A stretch of DNA of 64,000 bases from Pyropia haitanensis (lineage: Eukaryota; Rhodophyta; Bangiophyceae; Bangiales; Bangiaceae). Position 1 is the stretch's first letter, and every line of letters begins with the position of its first letter. The DNA lies in NCBI GenBank assembly GCA_008729055.1, contig SDUX01000010.1, positions 682,001 through 746,000 on the forward strand, read 5' to 3'. The position numbers and the translations under genes are program-made. Below, piece after piece: positions 19,501 through 29,663 of this stretch. The notes under the pieces were generated by a model that saw only the letters and a list, made by a program, of their open reading frames with translations, searched no databases and was not told the origin of the DNA.

Positions 19501-22500
19501 CCCGTCCGGCCAGCTCCAAGCACTCAATGCCGCGGGCGTTGGCGTCAATGCTGACAGCGGAACGTCTGTCGCGTGCTGCGCTGCGTCCGAGCCGGCCTGC
19601 AAAGTGCCTCCTGCGCCATCTGCGCTCGCGTCCGCACTGGCAGACCCACCCGCGCCAGCGCCATCGCCCTCCACGCAAGCCGCACGCCATGCGTCCAACA
19701 CGCGTTGCGCGTCCTCACTCGCAGCGGTCATCAAGTCGCGCGTGTGAATCTCCTTTGCCACCGCGTCGGCGTGAGAGCGGGCAATCTCCGCTTCATGGAA
19801 CAAGCCCAAGTCATTGAGACGGCCGCGAACAGCCAGCAGACGGGAAACGTCGTTTGCGTCTCGAGCCGCCGCCAGCTCTGTAACCATCGCAGACTGCTCC
19901 CGCAGCTGGTCTGCACGTGAAGCGGCCGCCGCAATGTCTTCTGAAAGTGCCGCTACGTGCAGGCTACGCGCCGACGACAGCGCAGTCTCCAACGAGGGTA
20001 GGTCCGCAGGACCCACCGCCCGGGATTGAGCCTGTCGCAACCGCTTCCGAGCCGCTTTAACACCCTTCGTAAACGTGCGCCGCGCCGCTTCGATGCGACG
20101 GCGGGCCTTGGCGCCAGCGTCCCCAGGGCGAGCAAGCCGCTCCGCATTCTCCATAGCCGACTCCAATGTCGCCAGAGTACTCAACGGCTTATCAGCGCCA
20201 CGTGACTGAGACCCGTCGCTCACGCCGCTCGCACCACTCGTGTCCGTAGACTCGTATCGGGCGGCCGCTTCTTCCAGGGTTTTTACTGCCTGCAGCTCTG
20301 CATCCTCCGCCTCGGCAAGCCCCTGTGCCTCGACCAGTCGAGCCGTGGCGAGCACGTCAACGCGCTGCTCGGCCTCGGCCAGACGTTGCTCAAAGGTCTT
20401 CGTGCCGCTCTTTTGGCTGGATGAAGCACCAGAGCTGGCGGCGTCCGAGCTGTTGCAGATGCGGACAATGGCAGCGTCTTCGGCACCCAGTTGACGACAT
20501 GTGTCCATCGCAGCTTGTGCATGCGACATGGCAGCTCGAAGTTCGTCCAGCCCAGCGTCGGTGCAGGCAGCCGTCAACTTGGACAGCGCCTCCTCCGCCC
20601 CAGCCAGGGCGGTAGATGCCGCTTGCGCAGCCGCAATGTCATCGTCCAGAGCACCCAGCGTCGCAGACGACCGGCGAGTGCGATTAATCGCTCGCACCAA
20701 CGCCCGCGGTTCCCCACCCGCAAGGGCAGCAGAGACCGCCTCAGAGAGCAGCCGACGAGCAGACTCCCGCCGAGAGGCCGCCGCTGCAGCTGCCTTGGTC
20801 TCTTTGGCGCGACGCTCCTCCGCCGTTACTTGCGCAAGCACGGTGCGCGCGGTGTCCGCGTCAGCCAGCAATCGGCTCTCCGCCGCAGCTGCGCGCGCAG
20901 ACGCGGGCGCAGCAGCGCTAGCAGAGGAACCAGCAGCGAGCTGCACCACCAGCTTGTTGGCATGCGCAATCGCTTCGGTGAGCGCGGCCGGCGAACGCGA
21001 TGAAATGGCATCGTCCAGGCGCTCCCGCGCATCAAACGCCTCAGACTCTCGGCGGCGCTGCTCACGCACGCGGGCGCTGCCCTCGCGCTCGTCCTTGCTC
21101 TGCCCACGACGTCGCGTAGTCGACCGGGGGGCCCCGCCCACGCTGCTGCCGCTCACGCTAGCCCCGTCGTTGACGCCGTCGTCACGCAGCATGGATGAGC
21201 CGTCAGGGCCACACGCATAGGCAGCGGCGTCTGGCGGACGGAGACCGTTATCGCTGAGGCTCCCCTCCACGCTAGGCGTGGAAGGCAGAAGCGACTGGTC
21301 CAGGTCTGGCGTCCACACGGCCGGCACAGGCGGCACCAGAGGCATGCTTGTCGTCGCATAATGCACGTTGGTAGACACCGGGTGTTCGGGCTCCGCGTCA
21401 GGGGACTGCGGCAAAAAGTCGTCGCTCACAGACGCGAGGTCCTCGCTACCGCCGCCCGCCGTCTCGTGCGCAAGCAACGTCACAGACGCACTCACGAACG
21501 GGAAAGATCCAGCGTCCTCCAAGTGCGGCAACGGAATCTGCAGCAGCACATCCGTAGCAGAGACAGGCGGCGTCACTGCCAGATGCTGCTGCAGCGCAGC
21601 AGACATGCGCACCGGGTCGATGGCCAGGCTAATGCCGGTTGCTCGAGGGAAGAGCACACCCCGTGTGTCGGACATAGAACCGGGCACCATCGGGTTCATC
21701 GTTAATGATTGAACGGAAGAGCTGCCGCCAATGAGGGGAGACGGGGGCGGTGGCGGAAACGCACGGGCCACGTCGATAGCGAGGCTCAGCCGCACATTCA
21801 CGTCGTCTTGAAAGGTTGCCGACCCGGGGGCGGGCATAGCAAACGAAGACAGCGCGGCGGACATGTATTGCGAGCTAGCGTCATAGTATGGCGGTTGGAC
21901 CGCAAACGCAGCCGTCTCCAGCGCGGGACCCCCAGACAAAGTCGGCGCCGCATACATGGGGCTGGCCGCTCCCGAGTACGGCAGCAATGGTGGAAGCATG
22001 GTCGAGTCATGCTCGCTGGCCCCAGCGTCTTGCCGCAGCCGCTGCTGTTGCTGCTGTAGCTGCTGAAACTGCACTTGATGGTGCTGCTGCAGCTGAAGGT
22101 GTTCCAGCTGTGCGGGCGTCATCGCACCCATAGTGATGCTATCGATACCAAGGTCAAACCCCACGTATTGGCCAGGGGCATACAGCGCACTCCGCATGGG
22201 GCCATGCAACGGGTCAGCAGCGCACCCCATCACAGCCGGTGACGTGTACGCGGCGGCCGCTTCGCCAGCAGGCGACGCAGGTGCCGCAGGGCCAGCCCAA
22301 CGAGCACCGCCCTCAGCCGCTGAGGTCGGAAACGTCTGGTACGCCAGCGCCGCACCTGGCCCACCAGGGTCAACGCCCGACGCACCAATGGGAACGGACG
22401 TGGCCCCGTCCGGCGCCGCCATCCTCGCCGAGGAGGTGCTCATCCCGTCCGACCGAGCCGCGTGACCCCGGCTCGGTTCCCCGCCACCACCGGGAGCAGG

Positions 22501-25500
22501 CCCAGTCGGGAAGGCAGCCAGCGTCTGGCTCTTACTCGCCTCGTCTTGCTGGCGGATCCGCTCCACCAGTCGACGAACAATGTCCCGGTTGCCATGGCCA
22601 GCTGCGTGAGTGACCAGGGTGCCGCCGCCACGAGCAGAGAGCTTGCTCTTTGGGTCCACGTATGCACCATGATCAAGCAACGCGTGTGCGCACGATGGGT
22701 GCGCGTTCAGAACCGCAAAGTCCAGGGCGGTCCACAGCTTGGCCGTCCGCGAGTTGACGTCAGCCCCATGCGCCAGCAACAGCTCCACAACTTCGGTGTG
22801 GCCCTTGGACGCAGCCAAGTGCAAGGGAGTTAGAGTGTCCTCAACGTCCGCGTCCTTGTTGATCATCACCTTGATGTTGGCGCGGCAGTCTGTGGGCGCG
22901 TTCGCGTCGAGTAGGACGCGCACCACTTCAGCCGAGCCGTCGTCCGCAGCAATGAGCAGCAGCGGGTTTCGGAAGCAGTTGACCTCCGCACCTGCCTGCA
23001 CAAGCAGTTGCACTACCCGCGCATGCCGGCCTTGTACCGCGTAATGGATGGGGGTGACGCCAGAGCTCGTGGAAGCATCCACGTTGGCACCCGCCCCGAT
23101 AAGGCTCTCGGCACACTCCTCGTGGCCATTGCTGGCCGCCAAGTGGAGGGGCGTGTACTTGCCATCGTCCTCGTTGTTAGGATCCGCTCCGTGCTGCAGC
23201 AGCAGCCGAACGATGCGGACGTAGCCCTTCTGCGCCGCCAGGCAAAGAGGCGTCTGCTTCTTAGCAGACTGGGCCCTCACAGGCGCGTGATGCGTCAGCA
23301 AGAGCCGCACAAGAGCAACATGCCCTCCAGAGGACGCGGCCAGGTGCAGTGCGGTGACGCCGTCCGCACAGCGCGCAGCTGCAGATGCACCTTCCATCAG
23401 CAGCGCCTGGCAGCAACCCAGATACCCCTTGTGAGCCGCCCAGGCGAGCGGCGTGAGCCGCTTACGGCCGTACGTTGCATCCAGCTCGGGACGGCAGCGA
23501 GCCACAAGCAGGCGAAGGCAGGACACCTTGCCCAGCTGCGCTGCCAGCACTACAGCCGGCAGTGAGCTCGGCGCCGCAGCGTCGGCTGTCGCTTGAGCCA
23601 TTCCCGCAGAAGCAATCGCACGAGACGCGTCTGAAGTAGAAGCGGAGGCAGGAGGTGGGGGCATGGCCGCAGCACCGGGGTGCAGGAGGGCGGGCGCCTC
23701 AATCGCTGCACCACGTTGAGACCAGGTCATGGCCTCCAGCAGCACGGCGAGGCAGTGGGCGTGGCCGAGCCGCACGGCGCGGCCAAGCTTCGCAGCCAAC
23801 GCCGCACGGCTGTCGCCGAGGTGGCCCCCACCGCCGCAGTAGTCGCAAGGAGGGTCCGATGGAGGAGGTGGTGGCGCGGCTGGGCGGCCCAACCGAGAGT
23901 GGTCGGACCCTGGAGCCAAAAAAGGGATCGCACCAGCTCCCCTCACATTGGACCGACCCTCCGCCGACGTGTGGGTCGAGGCGTCCGCAGCACCCAGAAC
24001 GGGGTCGACAGGGTAGCCCCCCGCAAATCGTTGCTCAGATGCCCGCGTCGCAGCGACGGACGACCCCGTCGTCGAGCTCGAAGGCCTCCTGGCTCTCCGT
24101 GCTGGCGGCCGCCCGTCCCGCAATGGACGATCCTCCGTGCACAGCACACAGTGACACGACGGTGGCGGGAGTGGGATAAGGTCGCCGTCCGAGTCCTCCT
24201 CTTCCTCCTCCTCGTCATCGTCATCGTCATCCTCGTCCTCTTCATCAAGGCCGCTGCTACCGGGTACCCGCATGTCCGCAGCCCGCTCCAGCCGGCCGTC
24301 GCAGTCGGAGCATCCCGTGCAGACAGCTGCAGCGTCCGCCTCCAGGGGGGAAGCGCTCCCCAGCCGCATGTCCCCGGGCTCTGAAGCGCTGCTGCCACTA
24401 GAAGAGGAAGACTCGGAAGGTGGTGGGGCAGACCCGCCGCACTCCCCTGTCTTAGGCGAATCCGAAATCCGCATCCGCTGGGTTGTCCGCGCCAGTCCCG
24501 CCACCGACCGGCCGCCACCGCCGCCGCCAGGAGAGTGTTGATGGTGATGGTGGTGGTGATGGTGGTGGTGGTGCGCGCGACCGCTAGACTCCAAGTGCGA
24601 GTGGGACCCCGCCTCCCCCAAAGGTCCCGCGTCCGCCAGAGGCTGTGGCTCCGTCCCAAAAAAACCCTGCAGAATGCCCCGAGCGCGCGTGCGCACGTCG
24701 GGCGATCCGTGTGTCATCAGCGCCTCTATCCGCTCCACGCCGTGCGCGTCCGCCACGTACGCCGCCATGCGATTGAGTGCTGACGCAGCGCCGCGCCGGT
24801 TGGCCGCCAAGTCGGCAGCCGTGACAGAGGCCGCGTCTGCCTCGCCCACAGCCAGGATGTTCCTGATGCCCTTCAGAGCGACGGCCGCGACGGTGGAACA
24901 CCCTTTCCACAACACGTCAAGCTCCTTCGTGCAGTGGAGCAGACCGCACAGCGCGCGGACGCCCCCCAGCTCGGCCAACGTCGCAATTTGCCCAGAGTCC
25001 CGGTTGGCGGTGATGTTGTACAGGCCCCACGTGGCGTCTTCCCTGCACGCCGTGTCCTGGCACTCGACCAGCCTCAGCAGTGGGGGCAGGATGCCCGCGT
25101 CCAGCACATCTTTCACTTGGTGCGCCGACTCGGTGATGTTGGACACAATCCAGCAACACTCCTTCCGAATGCCTCGCTCGTGGGAGGAGAGCAGCTCTCG
25201 GAGACACGGCAACGCTGCACAGTCGATGATTACCTGTGTCTGGCGGTCGTCCCCGCACGCAATGTTGCCAATGACCTGCAGCGCTGCCGACTGCACGGCG
25301 GGGGGGACAGCAGAGAAGGGGACCGACACAGGCATCGGTACTGCGCCGGATCCTGCGTCTTCTGGCCACGTGGCCCCCGACGCACCGTGACCCTGGGACG
25401 TGGGTAATTGGGGTGCGTACGAAGGCGCCGCCACAGCCGTCTGCAGCAGCGCCACCAGGCGGGGCACCACCGCCGCGTCGAGGATGGCTTGAATGCGTTC

Positions 25501-25898
25501 GTTTTGGATGCCGTCGCCAAACAATTGGCACAGGCCAAGGCAAGTCTCCTTCAATACCTGCTCCCCAGACGGCGCTGCCAGCAGGTTGGCAAACACCGCA
25601 GCTGACTTTCTGACCTGCGCGTGCGCACAAACAGCAGAGAAAACCACAGTTGGGGGGGGGAACGCACGCGAGCATGGCACGCCGATAGACGAGTCAGTCA
25701 TTCAACAATGGCACGCGCGGAGGAGACACGGCGACTGACAGGGGAGCGGCCACACGCAACGCCTGGGCCAATGCAGCCACCCAAGGCACCTACCTCCAGC
25801 AAAGACATGTCCGACGGGAGTCGGCCGGAGCAGTCGCCCAGGCTGTTTTGCAGCTGCAATGCCGCGTCGGAGGCCAAGGGTGATGGGTGCTCGGCCAT
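16525..25898 (-). CDS. Giant armadillo / ankyrin / helical-repeat protein (about 3060 residues)
   Basis: This is a very large multidomain scaffold-like protein. The exon 25898-25794 joins the exon 25614-16525 across an intron with donor GTAGGT. ARM repeats resembling importin-alpha fill residues 1 to about 335 (VRKSAAVFANLL, ALQVIGNIACGDDRQTQVIID, IRKECCWIVSNITES, CREDATWGLYNIT). Residues of about 370-560 hold a His run, a Ser run and an acidic run. About ten ankyrin repeats lie at about 690-1060 (TPLHLAASNGHEECAESLI, TPIHYAVQGRHARVVQLL, TPLHLAASKGHTEVVELLL). Residues of about 1550-2000 are Ala-rich helical repeats. The rest is Ser/Pro-rich and disordered, with a CxxC block (RCVHCHSLLE) near 2690 and a Gln run. 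It ends with an acidic, aromatic DFGFDIDSILNDP motif. The 5' end is uncertain: ATG 25898 follows a pyrimidine-rich tract ending CTGCTGCAG, which could be a further acceptor. No function is assigned. Confidence 0.82.
18045..18070. repeat. CTG/CAG repeat coding poly-Gln
   Basis: A run of TTG/CTG units reads as nine Gln codons on the coding strand of the giant ARM/ankyrin gene. Confidence 0.85.
25615..25793 (-). other. Intron of the ARM/ankyrin gene
   Basis: The intron is 179 bases and phase 0. The donor GAG/GTAGGT and the acceptor CGCGCAG/GTCAGAAAG join SLLE to VRKSAAVFANLL, continuing the ARM repeat. Confidence 0.8.
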
Positions 25899-27658
25899 TG
25901 CCTGCAGCAGCGGGAGAGCCCAGCAGAAACGGACGCGGTACAAGAGGCAAACGGTTAGTCAGCGGGTGCCCACGCAGTGTCGGAGACCCAACAGCTCAGC
26001 GCACAAGCCACCACACATCAGCACGGGATCGCGGCGGGGTACACTCGCCCCGAATCAGCCACACCGATGCACACGGAGACACCCGGTGACGTCGCCAAAC
26101 GCCACGCACACCGGCGACGGCAGCATGATGCCCGAGCGATGGGCCGGGGCGCCTATCGCACAGGCACCCCGCCGGGCAACACGACAAGCACTTGGCCTCC
26201 CCAGAGGACCCATCCGCGGTCACGCTGTGTGCTTCGCGCGGGACCGCACGGGTCGAGTGACGACAGATACCGCCGGCGAGCAGCCCACGCCGTCCATCAC
26301 CGCCCCCCACAGCGCCCGTCCACCCCATCGCGCGGGGCGCCCACAGCCATGATGGGATACACGCCGCGCCACATCACCGCCCAATGCCACGCCGGGAGCG
26401 CCCGCCCATGCGACGGATGGGCGTCCGCACCCGCCGCCCCGCATCGCGATCCACTCCACCCTCGATCGGGCCGCCGTGGCGCGACGAGGCCGGCCGCAGT
26501 GGCCACCGCAGGCGCCACCACCCCCACCCTCGTAGCCCCCCCCAAAACGCACCGTCGTCCACATGGGGCGTCAAAAGGGTTGTCGTCACCTTGGCCACCA
26601 CGTCGCCGGGTGTGCCACGGCCGGCGGCGGCGCGGGCGCCGAACGCAGCAATCGAACAAAGAAGGGTTGCCGCGACGGCGTGGGGGGACCGCGCGGCGCC
26701 GGCGGCGGCCGCCACTGCCGACAACGCCGCGCCGCCCGCAGCCGCCACTGTCACGGTCAGGGTGGCGGTGGCCAGCGACGGTGCGCGGTGGAGAGAGGGG
26801 AGGAGCCGCACGACAAAATTAGGCGCCGCGGCTGGCCGCCGCCCTCGCACGCACTGGCCGCCGCGGCCGCCCCCGCGCCGCGGCCTTGCCGACGCGCAAC
26901 GGCGCCCGAGAGCCCGGCCCGCGGACGGCAGCGCGCCGGTGCGGACTTGACCGCTTCCCGGTGACTCGAGCGACTGGGTGGCGGGGGGGGGGAAGGCTCG
27001 CCCGGTGACAGTCGAGTCAAACGACCGACTTTTTTGAAACGAGCGAGAAGGGCCGAGTGGAACAAATTGCGTGTCGCGCCAAATGGACCTCCCATCGCAA
27101 TCTCCCGGTTCAATAGCGCAAAAGAGGTCACTTTTGGAAAAATGTGCCACTACTTTCATCTACTGGCACACTACTTTCATTCGCTGGCACATGCGGTGCG
27201 TCCCGCCACGAGATTGTTCATCTTGTTCCGTGCTTGGAAGAGTGGGTTGTTCCGCCCTTGGATGGTCGCGGCGCTGACCATCGTCGCCGCGTGCCGCGAC
27301 GGCCGAGAGAGGCACAGTGCACTCAATGAAAGTCACGGACGTCTCTTGGATCTCCGTATTGACGAGCCGCGCGCTCGGATCTGCAGCCGGGTCAGCCGCG
27401 CGCACGACAACGAGAAGCCCGTTCTCGGCCACCAAGGCAATGCAACTGGCTGCTTTCGCCACCGCCCACGCCGGTCGACCGCCGGCACCGACGGTTGGCC
27501 AGCGTGTAGGCGGCGGCAGTGTTCAGCGCCGCGCATGACGTCCGCTCACCACACTTCTGGCGGCAACCGCGCAGCTCTCCACCGCGCCACTAGCGTGCCT
27601 TTGCCACCGCGCTGCGGGCGCCTGCTTGTGGTACACCGCGCCATCGCTGGACCCGCCC
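25899..27658. other. Divergent intergenic region, ARM/ankyrin gene / Hint gene
   Basis: The spacer is 1.76 kb. Immediately upstream of 25898 a CTAAC box and a pyrimidine tract with CAG suggest the end of another intron, so a 5' exon of the ARM/ankyrin gene may lie in this region; none could be identified. Long open frames at 26000-27000 show no conserved blocks. Bases 27000-27330 are less GC-rich. They contain two imperfect copies of a CTACTTTCAT-CTGGCACA phrase (about 27148-27192). Confidence 0.4.
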
Positions 27659-27733
27659 ATGCAGCCGATGGCTGGTGTTATCGCCCAAAGCAGGCGACGT
27701 AGTCTCGCTGTCGTCTCCGTCTTCAGCGCCGCT

Positions 27734-27767
<34 letters not shown>

Positions 27768-29521
27768 TTGTTGTGGCGGTTTCCCTCACCACTGGCACAG
27801 TTGCCACTGTTGCCGCCGCCTCGGTTGTGCGCAGTACCCTTCCCTGGCCTCCTGTGGGTGGTGCCCCATCTGCTCTCTGGCCACCCCTCCCACTGGCCTC
27901 TGCGCTGCGCACTGCCATTCCCGACACGCCCCTCACCACCGCCACGTACGTGGCCGCTGCGCCCGCCGACGGGCGGGACCGACCCGACGCCTGCCCGCGC
28001 ACGCTCACCATCGACGCGGCGTCGACGCTGCCGCTCAACTTTTCCGTCCGCGATGGGCCCCGCGTGCCCGTGACCGGCACGTACGTGCCCGGCATCTCGG
28101 TGTCGGTCGACGGCGCCCGGTGTGCCGTGACGGCGCTGCCCGGCTTTTTCCTCGGCGTTCCCCGGTCGGTCATGGGGCCCGCCGCACCGTTCGGGCCGCC
28201 GCTGGCCCCGCGCCTGGACGCCGTGGACGCATACTTGGACGGGACGCCCGCGGTGGTGCTGGGCTTGAACGGCCGGGTGGCGTGTGGGCCGGGACGGGAG
28301 CTGGGGGGGCAGACCCTCCTGGTGGCGTCACGCGGCGGGCGCAACGGCGAGGGCGTTCCCCGGCTGCTGTTGCTGCTGGAGGGGGAGCCGTCGGGGTGTG
28401 CATTTGTTGCGACGGCGACCGGCGATGACGACAATGGCGGTGGTGCGGGCGGTGAGGAAACGGGAGAGGACGAAGGCGGGCGGGAGCAAGGTGACGGAGG
28501 CGACACGGCCGCCGACAGCGACGACGGCGGCGACGACGACGATGACGACGACGACGACGACGGCCCCGCGTGCTTTCCCGCCGACGCGCGGGTGGAACTC
28601 GCGAGCGGCGAGCGTGTTCGCATGGACGCCGTAGCCGTCGGCGACGTCGTGCGCGTCGGCGTCGACTCGTACGCGCCCATCTACGCGTTTTCGCACGCAG
28701 AAGCCGCCGCGGGCAGCCGCGACGGCGCTGGCGTCGGTGACGCGGCCGGCAGTGGTGGTGGCAGGGGTGGCGCCGGCAGCCGCCCCCCGCCGCCCGTGCC
28801 CCACCCCGGGACGCGCTCGAGAACGTACGTGACGCTGACGACGCCCGTCGGCGCGCTGACGCTCACGCCGGGGCACCTGCTGCCGGTGGGGAACCCGCCG
28901 CGGCTGGTGCCCGCGCGCGCGGTCGCCATTGGGGACGCGCTGCACCACGTGCCGCGCCGGACCGCCACCGCCACGGCCGTGGTGGGCCCCAACGGGACAG
29001 CAGCGACGGCGGGCTGTTCCGCTCTGTCGATCCCTGCGGTCGTTGGCGACGTTGCTGTGACTGCCGCCGCCGCCGCCGTCGCCGCCGCCACTGCCGCCGC
29101 CGCGCCGCCCGGCGTGCCATTGTTGGTACGCGTGACGGGCGTGACGGCAGCCCGCGGCCGGCGGGGCGCGTTCAACCCGCACACGACGGCGGGGACGGTG
29201 GTGGTGGACGGGCTCGTGGCGAGCACGTGGACGGCGGCAGTGGCGCCGCGGGTGGCGGCCGCGGCGCTCGCGCCCGCCCGGTGGGCGTACGCGGTGGGGG
29301 GGGGGAGGGTGGTGGGTGGGTGGCTGCTGCCGACCGTTGCGGGCTGGGGGGGGGACGCGCGCGGTGGGGCCCCGCGCTGCTGGGCAGCGGCGCGCGGCCA
29401 TGAGGGGGCGCCGCTGGGCTGTGGCTACTGGGCGCGACGAAAGGCTAACGTGGACAGTGCATGCCGTGATTGCTCCCCGCACAATCCTGGGAGGTCAAAG
29501 CTTTCATACGGGAAAGAATGA
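27659..29521 (+). CDS. Hedgehog-type Hint (Hog) domain protein with membrane anchor or signal segment
   Basis: Hint domains form an N-to-S acyl shift at their first Cys and cut the chain autocatalytically. The protein has about 620 residues. The start is taken at ATG 27659 (ATG 27668 is equally possible). An Ala-rich hydrophobic segment at residues 15-45 looks like a signal anchor. Residues of about 100-255 form an unrecognised extracellular beta-rich domain with three Cys. A very acidic linker (about ten consecutive Asp) precedes the Hint domain. The domain begins at C305: ACFPADARVEL, then MDAVAVGDVVRV. The TxxH motif LTLTPGHLLPV follows, then VPARAVAIGDALHHV and the closing strand TTAGTVVVDGLVASTW, as in Hog domains. 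The residue before the Cys is Ala, not the usual Gly. A G10 run at 29296-29305 makes the last 75 residues uncertain. Confidence 0.82.
29296..29305. other. G10 run near the 3' end of the Hint gene
   Basis: This run is the same length as those that break five other genes. Downstream residues (GWLLPTVAGWGG to SYGKE) have no family match to confirm the frame, so the C-terminus depends on the true run length. Confidence 0.5.
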
Positions 29522-29663
29522 AGACAGCAAGAGTGCCCACCTGGTGGAGGCCGCCCTGCGCTGCCCAACATCCCCAGAAGACGACCCAGCGAGCAGCACA
29601 GTATACGAACACACACCGTGCACCCCCACACGACGCTCTTCGCCTCTGCATCTACCACCGACA

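Noticed and set aside
26374..27159. 261-codon minus-strand frame upstream of the ARM/ankyrin gene, possible 5' exon
   Set aside because: No ARM-like sequence and no donor of the local type leading to 25898.
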